NCBI RefSeq assembly: GCF_007655135.1
Contig: NC_045127.1
Location: 12,037,001-12,101,000, forward strand
Direction of reading: 5' to 3'
Length of the DNA stretch: 64,000 nt
DNA from: Punica granatum
Lineage: Eukaryota; Streptophyta; Magnoliopsida; Myrtales; Lythraceae
Positions 1 through 11,069 of the stretch are shown one piece after another. Each line of letters opens with the position of its first letter. The stretch's first letter is position 1. The position numbers and the translations under genes are program-made. The notes beneath the pieces were generated by a model. That model was not told where the DNA came from, searched no databases, and saw only the letters and a program-made list of their open reading frames with translations.

Positions 1-202
1 CATTCTCTCCTTTTCACTTGAAAACCGTTCTCACATACTTTGGCGCCTCTCTGAGAAACAAGAAGGATCTGGCTTGCTCTGCAGATTCGCCCGAGAGCAA
101 ATCAAAGGTATTGCACTTCAGATATTATTGACTCCCTCGTTCACTCGCAACTCCCTTCGACAACTAACATCTCATCCTTCCAAACTTTTCAGAGCACAAG
201 AA
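1..202 (+). promoter_or_regulatory. Leader of array copy A
   Basis: This is the sequence just before the first intact gene, and the window starts inside it, so the core promoter is not visible. It contains the element GCAAATCAAAG followed by GT at 108-109, which recurs before the ATG of array copies C (about 6761-6773) and D (about 38354-38366). In copy A an AG at 191-192 would close an 85-bp 5' UTR intron ending just before the ATG. Whether it is spliced is inference. Confidence 0.4.
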
Positions 203-1501
203 ATGGCTGATCACGGTACTGCTGTCATCTTCACCGATCTGGTCGCTTTCTTTCGAAGGGTAAATGGAAAGATCGAGTCTCTGCTGAACGAACCAGAAAG
301 CAACAGCAGGATAACTGGGGAGATCGGAGAATTGAAAAGTATTCAAAAAGATTTGGAGATGAGATTCGATAAGATAATCAACATGTTCTACAACTTAATG
401 GCCAAGGACGATGATGACCATCTCGAAGTATATGCGACCAGCCCAGAGGGTCTCACAGTCTTGAGGTCGCTGGACCAGTGGTTCCACCAGCAAGAGGAAG
501 AAATGGAAGCTCTAGTGGATCTGCTCTCTGCCTCGAAAGATGCGGGTTCTGGCAGTCCCATTGATCCTTCGAGGAAAGCAGAAGGAAAGGTGCCACAGAA
601 AGCAAGAGGCAAAACTACTCGAGCGAAGCATGCTGGTATTAAGCTTGAGCCAACAAAAGAAGATATGGTGGCAGAATTTCCGGGAGGTGGAAAAGCTGGT
701 ACGAGAAGCGCAGCACCTGAGACCAAAGAATCGGATTCTAGCAAGAGCGTATCGCCGGTATTAACTGGAAAAGAGGCTTCTGCAGGGGAAACCTCGACTT
801 CAGTGAGTGAAATCATTGAAGTTCCAGAAGCCAGTGATAAAGATCCGAAAATCCACCAAGCATCCAAGCTTCTCAGGGATGTGCAGAGTCCAAGAAAAAG
901 GTTGGCTGATCGGCTAAACTTAACCGAGATGAGCGATAATGAATGGAAGCTGGTCGAAGGTATCTTGGCTGAATCCGCAGTGCTTAGCGTCGAGATCTCT
1001 CTCTCGCTAGTCGAACTGTATGTCCAATTATTGCCTGAAGACAAGGAGAAGGGAATGTCTCTCTACCTAGATTTCTGGTCTTCTCTGGAGGACTTAGTGC
1101 AGCAGGATAGTAACAGAGAGGTAGTCAAGTTGATCATTCATGTGCTATGGGTGGCAGAAAAAGAACTCGGTCATCTAGAGATTGTGGCAGGTCAAGGAGG
1201 GACCTCGACTGCTACGGAAGTAGATCGTCTGCTCTGCAACTTTATGTCGGCAATTGCCGATCTGGAAAGTCTTGCCAGTTTCACTCGTCTTCCACATTCT
1301 CTGACGTCAATAAATGAGGCAGTCGAATTGATGCAGGCAGACTTGAAGCATATCGAGAGGGCAACGAGAGCAATCAAGAAAACTGTAGGAGAACGCAAGA
1401 TAAGGATGAGGTACGGTTGTGTTGCTCCACTTATCAATGGAATGGTTAAGAACATTTGGATGTGCTTCGTGCGTTGGTCTTATCGCGGAAAGGTCCGGTA
1501 A
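203..1501 (+). CDS. Unrecognised helical protein, only intact member of the local tandem family (copy A)
   Basis: This is a 432-codon single-exon reading frame. The ATG at 203 (context AGAAATGGC) is preferred because in-frame sequence upstream has no ATG and belongs to the leader. I do not recognise the family. Residues 5-110 look helical, with a KIESLLNE motif (23-30) and a tryptophan block LDQWFHQQEEE (90-100). Residues 111-235 are rich in Lys, Ser, Thr, Glu and Gly and look disordered. Residues 240-400 are again helical. Residues 405-425 form a moderately hydrophobic segment before a basic tail and could be a tail anchor. Decayed relatives B, C and D downstream share both helical halves, including the KIESLLNE and W-block positions, so this is a locally duplicated family with one surviving reading frame. 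The N-terminal half loosely resembles the coiled-coil domain of Rx-type immune receptors, but no NB-ARC or LRR follows. Function is unknown. Confidence 0.72.
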   Translation: MADHGTAVIFTDLVAFFRRVNGKIESLLNEPESNSRITGEIGELKSIQKDLEMRFDKIINMFYNLMAKDDDDHLEVYATSPEGLTVLRSLDQWFHQQEEEMEALVDLLSASKDAGSGSPIDPSRKAEGKVPQKARGKTTRAKHAGIKLEPTKEDMVAEFPGGGKAGTRSAAPETKESDSSKSVSPVLTGKEASAGETSTSVSEIIEVPEASDKDPKIHQASKLLRDVQSPRKRLADRLNLTEMSDNEWKLVEGILAESAVLSVEISLSLVELYVQLLPEDKEKGMSLYLDFWSSLEDLVQQDSNREVVKLIIHVLWVAEKELGHLEIVAGQGGTSTATEVDRLLCNFMSAIADLESLASFTRLPHSLTSINEAVELMQADLKHIERATRAIKKTVGERKIRMRYGCVAPLINGMVKNIWMCFVRWSYRGKVR

Positions 1502-2854
1502 TCGATTCTGTTGGAGTCCTGCTATTTGCTGTTCCGCTGTAAATTCTTCATGGTTTGATTCTTTGCTAGCGGCAAATTGATTGGTAGGCTTTAGGATTTC
1601 ACATTGCCAGGATTAGAATGTGAATGTTAGGTGATGGGCTGCACTGAGAACTCAGATTGGAAGTTTCTGGCATTGATTTTATGTTTTCTTGTTGAACATT
1701 TCTTCATCGAATCAAATTGGAACTCGCAGTTGCACCATGTTTCTTTGAATTCGTTATCGCTTCAACCTCGAATGTGAGCTTTCGTCTGTTTGAAGCGAAA
1801 AATCTTAACAGGGGAAATCACAATCTCGAATCTCTTGCTCGTAGCTGAACTATATGGGGTTTAAGTATAAAAATTATGTCATAAAAAACTATCCGAAGGA
1901 ACCTAATGTAACCTACGTTGCCTGAATAGATGACCGACGACTCCTACATTTTTTAGTATATGAGCAAGGAGAGACGTTCTCTGCGAACAGATTCACGTTT
2001 CTGGATGAGAGATCTACTAAGCTGGTGAAATATTCGCTACCCATTGCTTATAAGGAGTTTGAGGTCTTTTTTTTTATTTGTTTTTTTGGCCAACCTGGGG
2101 TGTTCAGGCTTCGCCTGACTAATCTCTGGCGCCCCGTGAACCACCGGCGACGCACGAAGCAGGTAATCACACCAAAAACGTTCCGGTGGCTCCAAGAGGT
2201 TTCAAATCCGGGATCGGAAAAATACTTGAGCTCCTTTAACTACTAGGCCAAACCCTTGAAGCTAGGAGTTAGGAGTTTGAAGATTCAACATGGCTCAATA
2301 TGCACCTATGCTGATGATAAATGTTCTTTCAAGCTTTCATTAACGAGTTTTCAGTTTGGCATCTTTTAAGAATTCCATGATGACATCCATCTATGAGCAT
2401 ATATGTGTGTATATTTTCCTTAAACTGCAACAAATAAAGCAAGGAAATATATTCCACCGAACGTTTCAATATTTTGGTCGAGTGAATCGTCGTAAATTTA
2501 TAATCACTTTCTATACAACTATGATCAAGAAATATTCTACAACCGAGACACTTGATATTCCCATTTTACAAGTATGAGCCCTCAGGCTGGCCTCAGCTTG
2601 CGCGGCCACCACTGCTATGGCTAGCTCGCCGGCAGGCCCAGACGCATCCGGCACCTCCCCAGGTGTAGTGGTTGGCAGGGATTTCTGGCACCCTTTATCA
2701 CCCTTTATCAATTTTCTGTGATTTTCTATTAATATTTTCTTTTGTTCAAGATAGATCATCTAATTTAGAGTTTAAGAAATTATTATATTTTTTTAAAAAA
2801 ATATTAATTATTCTTTATATTTTTGGAGAAAATTTTACCTTTTGTATAGGTGTC

Positions 2855-2888
<34 letters not shown>

Positions 2889-3433
2889 TATATACACATT
2901 CAAAAAATATCTTTGGACTTTTCCTCCTAAAATTTCCTCCATATCATGTATATCATAGATATAACTCTCGCAGGAATATGAAGAGCCAAAGCTCTTATGA
3001 AGTTTTCTATCTAGTGATACTTTGAAATATTTATGTGTTTAAAGTTTTTTTTTTTTGGATAAGTGCTGTTTTATTGCTCAACCACAAAATATTTTCGGAG
3101 TCTTAAAACAAACAAAGCTGAAACATAGATCACAAAATCCTACACCACTGCAAGAGTTCTCTCGTATGTTGAAAGTTTTTAATCATTATTTTTTTGCTTT
3201 TATTGAAAAAAAATCATGTTTCAAATCATATGACTCATTATTGTTTTATTTTCATGATTAGTTTACATCATATTTTTTTTAAGGATTTTATATATTTAGT
3301 TTTCATAATTTATCAATTTTCCTTGACAAGTGATAATTCTTCTAATATTTAGAGTTTAAGGAATTGTTTTATATAAAAAATTTGATCTTAGTTATTCTCT
3401 ATATACTCCAAGAAGAATTCACATTTTGTATTA

Positions 3434-3469
<36 letters not shown>

Positions 3470-4866
3470 CTTTAAGATTGAAATGCAAAAGCGCATTTTT
3501 CTTATATGCTATGTATATTATAAGTTTAATTCTCTTAATTTGTAATGTTATATTATTTGTGAGTATTGTAATTTTTTTTGAAAAATTTCAATATGATAAT
3601 AAATTAGGGTCACGTTGAGAAAAATTAATAAATGTCCATATGTATGTGCAGATTTTCAATACACATTATCTAATTGTATATCAGTAAATGTAATTCTTTG
3701 TTTTCTTACATTTTCATATTTTGTAATTTATATTAATACGCATCACAAGATTGAATGTGATAAATTTTTTAATATGAATAACTTTATTTCTCAATTTATT
3801 TATTTAGTTCTCACCGCATCACTGTAGCAAAATCAGTGATTTCTTTCTCTCGGTGCACACCTGATATCTGGAAGCTCTAAAGGCCCCAACTAATCCAATT
3901 GGAGCTAAGTCCACTCAATAAGGGATCAAGTTCTCCCGACGTGGATTTTCTCTATTCATAAAACTTGAACCCAAGATTTTACTTAATGGTACAAACACCA
4001 AATTGCTTGAATGAAGCTACATTGGTAAAATTGATGATTTTATCAGTAGGTTTTAACTGTGATAATTATCACATAGAAGATAATTAATTTTCCTCGAATA
4101 ATTAAGTACCTTGATTAATTTTCTTTTTTAGTTATTTATTTTCCTAATATAAATATTTAAAATTGTATGTTTTTCTATATTTAAACAGCTGGCACATTGC
4201 TTCTTTTTTATGCACAAATCATTTTTAATTTTTTTGATCATAAAGGAGGCCTATGGGCCCTGTACAAGGACGGGGTGCATAAGTCCCATTGACTAGAATC
4301 GAAACCATAATCCCTTTATTCTGAGTCGGCTTTTTATGCCACTGTACTAAGAACCATTTTCTCAATCATTTTTTAATTTCCAATTCTATAACTTTCAATC
4401 ATTTTACTTTCCTAAAATATCTATCTTAGATCGCGTGATATCAGTTGTACGATACAAAAACCCCACTTAGGATATCAAAATCCTGCTCCTTGATAAAAAT
4501 AAAATGCAGTCATCCTTCACTGAACTCAGTTAATATTCATGTGAAACAATATAATTTAGAATATATTTTTCTTAGTTAAAGAATTCATAATGTATACAAT
4601 TTTTGCTATTAAATAATTAATTTTTTTGTCGCCCAAGCGTGGATTTTCACCTAATTTTATATATTTAAAAGTAGATTCTATACTATTTTATCATCCACAT
4701 TTGCAATAATCTAATCTATTTACCAAAGGCATTAATTTTACAAGGCAATCTATAACTTAGGAAAAATGATCTCATAATTAAATTTTTATGTAATCTTAAC
4801 GTATGATGTAGTCTAACAACACTCGATCAAACACCCCCTTAACGTAGAACTGAAATAACTACCCCC
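1502..4866. other. AT-rich intergenic stretch, no gene seen
   Basis: The first few hundred bases are presumably the 3' UTR of copy A. The rest is AT-rich with TA microsatellites at about 2866-2890 and 3438-3467. Two GC-richer patches, at about 2085-2250 and 3850-4010, and one at about 4240-4345, look like decayed dispersed repeats, but I could not assign a class. No reading frame here resembles a known protein. Confidence 0.5.
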
Positions 4867-4882
4867 TTATAAACCCAAAGTT
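4867..4882 (+). promoter_or_regulatory. TATA-type promoter element of array copy B
   Basis: TTATAAACCCAAAG lies about 155 bases before the ATG remnant of copy B. A matching ATATAAACCCAAAG lies at about 38291-38304, about 150 bases before the ATG of copy D. Conservation of sequence and distance in two duplicates supports a shared core promoter. Confidence 0.5.
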
Positions 4883-5023
4883 TCCATGCTTTTTTATCTC
4901 AAAAATTTAACGAGATCGTACTTTAGTTCAGTTCTCATTAGTTAATTTATCATTTCATTCCCTCTCTTTGATTTATACAAGACTACAACCTCTTACTTAC
5001 ATCTCTGATTCTCACTGTCACCA

Positions 5024-6125
5024 ATGGCTGGGGAAGATCGTGAAAGCAAAATCCTGGAATTCGAGTCAGCTTGTTAGAACTAACCCGTTTCATCAGAAGA
5101 ATTGGCAAGAAGATCGAGAGCTTGTTGAATGAAGTGAGAGCGGGTGGCAATCATGAGATGATCTGTGATGTTGAATCACTGATGAACAATTAAGAAAGCA
5201 CGAAGAGGAAGCTGTGTGATGTTACTCGAAACCGTTGAAGAAGACGACACTTTTGTAGTCATCACAAAGACCAAAGGGGTCATCCAGGTCTTGGAGGCAC
5301 TGTTTCGTTGGTTCTTCAAGGTGGAGGAAATAATCGATGCTGCACTGAACAAGCTCCATGAACTTCTCAAAGAAGCACAAGGCAAGAAAAAATGGTCGAT
5401 CTGGGGATTGTGTTGAGAGTGAGGAAGGGCAAGAAGTGGATATATTCAGCTTGAAAGCACCTTAGAATGCAAGTTCAACCACGAGAAGGAGCAATGGCTC
5501 AAAGATTGCTGCATATGATGAATTTGATTCTGGTTCCTCAGATGACAACGGCACTACTTCCGATATCAGCGGTAACTACATTGGTGGATGCGCAAAATGT
5601 ACATCAGAACTGTTGCATTCAAGTGGACATGGGGCCGAAGCAGGAAGTGTAGCCCCCGGGATAGACGGAACCAATTATACCAATCACGGACCCTTGACTG
5701 GTAATGTAAACTAGCAAGAGAACGAAACAATTCCGCAACCTCACATTTGGTTGGGAGCATTTCTTTGGGATTGTAGATTCACGAATTTGGTTTACTCCAG
5801 CCAGCGAACAACAGAGCCACATTGCAATAGATGATATATGCGGCATTCATCGACCAGCAAGAACCTGTGCGAGATCGATCCATGCAGTCTTGACATGCTT
5901 TTGCAATGTGACTGGCGTCGAGAAGAAAGACAGGAAGCTAGTTAATTGGGTGTCGAAGTCTTGATCAGAGAGTGGCTGATGGTGAATTCATTCCGAAAGT
6001 TGAATACATGAGAAAGGGGACCTTGATGGCTGAGACCGATGGAAAATTAGTCGAGAAGCTGGTCTATCAGTTTATCATGGCTGCTTCTAATTGCAAGGTT
6101 TATTGAATTACATGACAAAGTTACG
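5024..6125 (+). pseudogene. Decayed array copy B of the copy-A family
   Basis: The ATG at 5024 begins a sequence matching copies C and D, but the frame breaks within 60 bases. The N-terminal helical half (about 5070-5420) is readable in pieces. It includes KKIESLLNEV, matching KIESLLNE of copy A, and VLEALFRWFFKVEE, matching the tryptophan block. An in-frame stop near 5190 and several frameshifts interrupt it. A middle piece (about 5500-5720) has an acidic Asp/Gly/Ser stretch then AEAGS, also seen in C and D. The C-terminal half survives at about 5860-6120, with KLVEKLVYQFI matching VDRLLCNFMSA of copy A. It cannot encode a full protein. Confidence 0.7.
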
Positions 6126-6139
6126 TACCTTTCAGGTAT

Positions 6140-6853
6140 GCACATTAAAATTCGCCAGTTGCAAAACTTAACTGACACAGATTAAATCTGTAGAATCTAT
6201 AGTCCATCCAAAGCTTCAAGAGCTCCGGTCCAATCCAGTCTTGCTCTGGTTTGAGGCTTTGCAATTAGACTGGCAACATGAAATCAGCACTGATCAGCAA
6301 ATCTCTGGTTATACAATCCTCAAAAGATCTCTCTCACCAATGGGCTATCACGTGTGATTGATAATGTTGCATCCAGCAAATGAACTACGTGCTCATTCAG
6401 TCTCACTAGCTTCCATTAAGTATTGTTTCCTAGCATTTGGAACAATTAACCTCATAATGCTTCTCTTTCTAACCTCGAGGCTGGTCTGGCCTCAGAGGAT
6501 AAACAGGCATCGAAAGAGGCCCGCCGTTTGAGGGATGTTGTGGCATATATGAGGAGCTCATAAGAATTTAACTGCTCAGGCAACAAAGAGGAACAATGAG
6601 AAAAAGACCATAAAAGCAGAGAGTTTGACTGCATGAGAAATAAGTCAGAGCAGAGGACCAAAGTCTAACCGATAGTTATGATTTCAATTGCATTATGATA
6701 ACCGACATAACTACCTTATATAGAATTTGACTCCTCTCTCCCCCTCTCACATCATACAAAGCAAATCAAAGGTGATTCGATTCTTGATAGTTATATCATT
6801 CCCTATCTTTGATCTCTACAGCCTCTTACTCCTCTATTTCTCGGGGATCACCC
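6140..6853 (+). repeat. Array spacer repeat, unit 1 (between copies B and C)
   Basis: This spacer recurs at about 10430-11053 and 37250-38440. Shared blocks include the part reading GCACATT then AAAATTCG, a run around TCTGCAGAATCTATA, the phrase ACCAATGGG, and a piece near its end matching CAAAGAGGAACAATGAGAAA. It ends in the leader and ATG of the next gene copy. The repeat therefore includes 3' flank, spacer and promoter, which shows duplication of a whole segment rather than of coding sequence alone. Confidence 0.65.
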
Positions 6854-6968
6854 ATGGCCGAGGAAGATCGTGATCGCACTCATTCTGTTAGTGTCGACAG
6901 ATTGTTAGAACTAAGTCATTTCGCAAGAAGAGAAAGCTGTATGATGTGACCCAAATGTTACCCTCTAT

Positions 6969-8214
6969 TGAAGAATATGAACTGCACAAAGTTCAGCCCA
7001 TGGAGTGCAATTCGCTACAATTCACATTGTTCTGTCTATGGAAACTGTTCATAATTGGCCAATTCGTCAATTTGACATTAAAAATGCATTTCTCCATGTG
7101 ATCTCGATGGTCCCTTATTATTTTTATAAAGAAGTATTATGCAATAATATGCTAATTGACATTAAATAATTTTGACTTTGTACCTGCTGCTTTGGTAGAA
7201 TTTTTCTAAATTAAAATAAATAAAAACAAGATCTGCAACATTTCAAGAAATGTCATTTGAATTAGTTGTATTATCAATTATAAAAGAAATTTTATATGTG
7301 AATGATTATAAAAATTTACTCAGTAATCTTGCATCTGAAAATGTTAGAAAATTAACTATTAAAGATAATGAGAGGCCTCGTATCAAACTTCGGCTTTAGG
7401 CCACAAATTCTCTTTGGTCGAACCCCTGTCATTTTCAAATGGTGAAACGGATACTTCGTTACGTTCGGGGCACTTTATATATTGGGCTTCGCATCCTTGC
7501 ACATAGTTCTCTGGATTTTTCGGCATTGGCCGATGCAAACTAGGCTGGATGCAACCTTACCCGATGATCTACTAGTTGTTAGTGCACGTCTCTTGGAGCT
7601 AATTGCGTCTCCTCGTCTGCGAAGAGGCGACCTACTATTGTTCGATCCACCGTGAAAGCCGAATGTCGTGCACTTGCCTCGGCAACTGCCGAACTGATGT
7701 GGATATGTCATATATGCGGTGACATTGGCATCCCTCAGCAGCGACCCTCGCTTTTATTCTTGGATAATATCTCCGCACTTCATCTCACGACCAATCCCGT
7801 CTTTCATGCCTTTGCAGTGGGTACTTATGTTGGGTTTCGGTCCAAACTTGGTCTTTGGCAGCTCCCCTTGACTGGTTTGAGGGGGACTAATGAAGAAAAT
7901 GAACTGCACGAGGCTCAGTCCACGGTGTGCAACTCTCGGTCCACTAATGTTTTTTATCACAGTCAGCAAAGATTTGGGCGATTTTCTATGGCAGGCAACT
8001 GTCATGATATTTTCTTCAGTTTCTTAATTGTGTTTGTTATTACCTTTTGATTGCTTTCTCATTTTAAGGATATTTTGTAATCTTCTAGGATCTTGTCAGT
8101 TATTCTTAAGAGAGCTTCTCTGTATATATGGATGAGTTTGATCAATGAGAAGGCTAAGCTGATTTTCACCCAAAAACCTCTTCGTGCGTCAATTCTGATT
8201 TTTCTGTACTTTTC
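6969..8214 (+). mobile_element. Degraded, internally deleted Ty1/copia element inside copy C
   Basis: The left end (6969, TGAAGAATATGAACTGCAC) matches 7891 onward (TGAAGAAAATGAACTGCAC), so these are the starts of the two LTRs. Only about 45 bases of the left LTR remain before it runs into reverse transcriptase sequence reading RQFDIKNAFLH at about 7055-7090. At about 7435-7810 an RNase H region is readable in broken frames: RILRYVRGTLYIGL, ECRALASATAELMW and LFLDNISALHLTTNPVFHA. A polypurine tract (TTTGAGGGGGA) lies just before 7891. The right LTR runs about 7891-8214. No target duplication is recognisable, which fits an old insertion. Confidence 0.7.
7891..8214 (+). repeat. Right LTR of the copia remnant in copy C
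   Basis: It starts TGAAG directly after a polypurine tract and ends near TTTTCA, where homology to gene copy D resumes. The internal TATATATGG and the AATGAGAAGG near the end are typical of short copia LTRs. The end point is set by where similarity to the interrupted gene restarts and is good to about 10 bases. Confidence 0.55.
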
Positions 8215-9293
8215 AGTTCCACCATCAACAAAGACAACATTATCTTCGACATTGAAAACTGGGAGGTGGGTCTAGCTTTCATGGAAGCAGTGGTTCATTG
8301 GTTCTCAAAGGGTGAGGAAATAATCGATGCTGCACGGAAAAAGCTCCATGGACTTCTCGAAGAAGCACGAAGCAAGAAGTCCAAGGGATCAAGTGAACTT
8401 TGCTCCCGCGAAGAATGCGAAGTATAGATAACTGAAGAGGACACGTGGGAACTGTTACATCTGAGTGAACAGGCTGAAGCAGGAAGCGCCTGGGATGAGT
8501 TAAATAGATCTGTTTGCACCAGCCTTGGTCACTTGACCGTTACTGATTTCAATGCCGAAGAAGGGTCTAAGGAAAATCGAACAAGTCCAGATAAGTCATC
8601 TGGCTATTTCTTCTATCTTGGCAAGTTTCCTGGTGTCAGCTCTAGAGATGAGGACCGGAAGAATGATGCAGGAGCTCTAGAGGTAGCTGTTGAGATCGAG
8701 GAAAGCAAAAGGCCCACAGAGGAGTTGGTAGCTCGAGTTGCTGATATTGAGGACCAGGTCTCTCGCTCTTGCTACTCTGGATCATCGTCTTACTGTCTAT
8801 GAGCAGGATGGAGATGTCCGAGTTCCAGGAGTTTGAGTCTTCCTTGAAATCGCTTGCTGAGAAAAATAGCAACACCAAGCTTGTTAAGAGGATACACAAG
8901 TTGGTAATAAGGGCAAATAATGAATTCAAGAAGATGGAGGTATATGTGACTCAGAAGCTGCAAAGCCAAGTAGGAATTAACTCGAGATCGGATCAAGTGA
9001 CTGATGATCACTGAAGCAATAGGATCCACAAACTGGTTGAAGATGTGCTCAGTTGCTTCATCGTGGAGGTTGTTAAATTGGACAATTTCATGAACTATGT
9101 GGGTAATCTCGAATCACAATCTTCAGTGGAAGGAGTGATTTTGGCATTGAAGCAGAACATGAAGGATATGGAGACTGAAGTGAAAGCCCTTGAACAGAAG
9201 ATCAAGAAACTGAGGACCTCACTGAAGTACAGTGATTTCGTCTTGACTATAAAAGTACTTGCTGATGCTTGTGGAATTGATCTCAAGAAGTAG

Positions 9294-10429
9294 TAGATAA
9301 TATGATACTTAGGAAGTGCGAAACAGTAGGCCCATACTGTGCTTTACTTGGGCACTTCAATATAGTTTTCTTCATTAGTCGAAACCGAATGTTTTCGTGT
9401 TCTTTTCAGTTTTCCCTGCGAGGCTTACTGGTCATGTCCATCAAGTTGTTTGCATAACTCCCAGAGATTATCGTATAAAAGTTTTTATCATATCCTTTGT
9501 AGGATGCAAACGTCCCTTCTAAATCTCAAATGGCTTCATCATAGAAGTGCTCGGTGGCTGGTTAATGAGGTACTTGATGGCTTCATAGTGGAGGTTAAAT
9601 TGGGACTGGATTAAAAGCTATTGAATGGATCATCAGGAAACTGATAATCCAATTGCAGCACCGCGTCTTTGGCTCGATTATTGTAGAAGAACCTGCTAGC
9701 TTTTGGATTGGATTCCGAGTAGAGTAGATGGGCTGAAACTTGAAAGAGTAAAAGAGTAGGCCTAAATCGGCATTCATTTTAATGAAAACAAAGAAGCGTA
9801 TCATGCACTTTCCAGTGAAGCTTGGTCTTTCAAGCGAATGGACAAAGGAGTGCTAACATTCATGTTATCTTCTGTCGATTATTCCCAACGTGGAAACTGT
9901 AAAATTGGTAAACTTTTAAAAGCAGGACCAATTTCAAAGAGTCTCTTATGAAACTACCTGGCCCCATTAAATCTTCATCATGGTTTGGTCAGCGAACAGG
10001 ACTACGTCAATATCATGTATTTCTTAAGTTGTAGATCACGTATTTAGTTCTACTTCTAGCAGCGGACGGGATAACAACAATATCAAAGGTTCTGTCTGAA
10101 TCAGTAAAGCTACTGGCTAGCAATTACCACAGACATTGTAAGCGGCATTCAACAAGACGCAAGAACTCATGTGAAATCGATCCATGTGGTCTATCGAAAT
10201 GCTTTATTCAATGTGACTGCTTTGGAATGAAATATAAGAAGCCGGTTAATCGATGGTAAATTTATTTTAGAAGTTTAAAACACAAAAAAGGAACTCAATG
10301 ACTGAGGTGGGTGGTAATTTAGTCGAGAAACTGGTCTATCAGTTTATCAAAGTGGCCACTCCTAATTTGCAAGGCTTAACAAATTATATGAAAGAATTCT
10401 GAATATATGTGCCTTCCTGTATGCACATT
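9294..10429 (+). pseudogene. Orphan C-terminal fragments of the array family
   Basis: A short piece at about 9540-9600 reads WLVNEVLDGFIVEVKLG, matching KLVEDVLSCFIVEVVKLD of copy C. A second piece at about 10060-10400 matches the end of copy B at the DNA level. It contains LVEKLVYQFIKVATPNLQG, matching KLVEKLVYQFIMAAS of copy B. The first half of this copy is absent. It is probably the tail of another, mostly deleted array member that sits between C and the spacer unit at 10430. Confidence 0.55.
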
Positions 10430-11053
10430 GAAATCCGTCCATTGAAAAACCGTAACTGATTGAGATGAATTCTGCAGAATCTATACTCTGCCGAAGCTTC
10501 AACATTTCCCAGTCCAGCCCGCTTTTTTTGAAGCTTTCCAGTTAGATCATAACATGAACTCATCCACTGATTCATAATCCCAGATTAAACCGCTGCTCGT
10601 ATGACCTTTCACCAATGGGATATAACACTGGATCGAGGATCCTGGAAATGAACTAATCCACTAAGGTGTGTCATATTTGACAAGTAACTTCGAAATGCTC
10701 CTCTTTTGAACATAGAGGGTGGTCTAGTAAAGGATGGATAGGCATCTCGAGAGGCCCCCATTTGCCTTGACGGTGGTTGAAAAACAGTGGTTAAGGCAGG
10801 GAAGGAGTTATTTCTGGCCATGGTGATGCCAGAGCTTTTATCAGCTAAAGCTTGAGTCACCGGTCATCCGTTCCAATGCTAATCTGATCCCTGCTCAAGC
10901 ATCGACTTAGCCCTAACCCCACCCACATGAAGCAAAATTCACCAACTGCACGACATTTGTTCAGAATTTTATCTTTGATCAAATGGCATATATATGCGGC
11001 TAATAAGAATTTAACTGCCTGGGCAAAACAGAGTACCAAAGAGGGAAAAAGAG
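10430..11053 (+). repeat. Array spacer repeat, unit 2 (truncated)
   Basis: It matches the spacers at 6140-6853 and 37250-38440 in order, through the block AATTTAACTGC and the following AAAGAGGGAAAAAGAGG. It stops at about 11053, before the leader and ATG present in the other units, where an inverted copia integrase fragment begins. The array is therefore broken here and resumes at about 36.6 kb. Confidence 0.6.
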
Positions 11054-11069
11054 GATGCCGATTCTTTCT

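Larger units (their letters stand above)
6854..9293 (+). pseudogene. Decayed array copy C, interrupted by a copia remnant
   Basis: The ATG at 6854 (MAEEDRD...) starts the N-terminal half, which runs to about 6968, is interrupted by a degraded copia element (6969-8214) and resumes at about 8215. After the element the tryptophan block reads MEAVVHWFSKGEE, close to MEAMVQWFSKAKE in copy D. A stop occurs at about 8426. The C-terminal half (about 8640-9293) is readable in three frames. It contains LVKRIHKLVIRANNEFKK, then KLVEDVLSCFIVEVVKLD, and a coiled-coil-like tail with heptad-spaced residues (LKQNMKDMETEVKALEQKI) ending at the TAG at about 9291. At least two frame changes and two stops make it a pseudogene. 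Confidence 0.7.

Noticed and set aside
108..192. A conserved 5' UTR intron in the array genes (GCAAATCAAAG|GT ... AG)
   Set aside because: It is plausible in copy A at 85 bp, but in copies C and D the nearest comparable AG gives only about 50 bases, below the usual plant minimum, so it was not annotated as an intron.
388..1044. 218-codon open frame on the minus strand opposite copy A
   Set aside because: It lies entirely antisense to the clear plus-strand gene, is Ser/Leu/Pro-rich in the manner of shadow frames and has no similarity I know.
2085..2250. Possible SINE or tRNA-like sequence
   Set aside because: GC-richer than its surroundings, but I could not find A and B promoter boxes or a cloverleaf.
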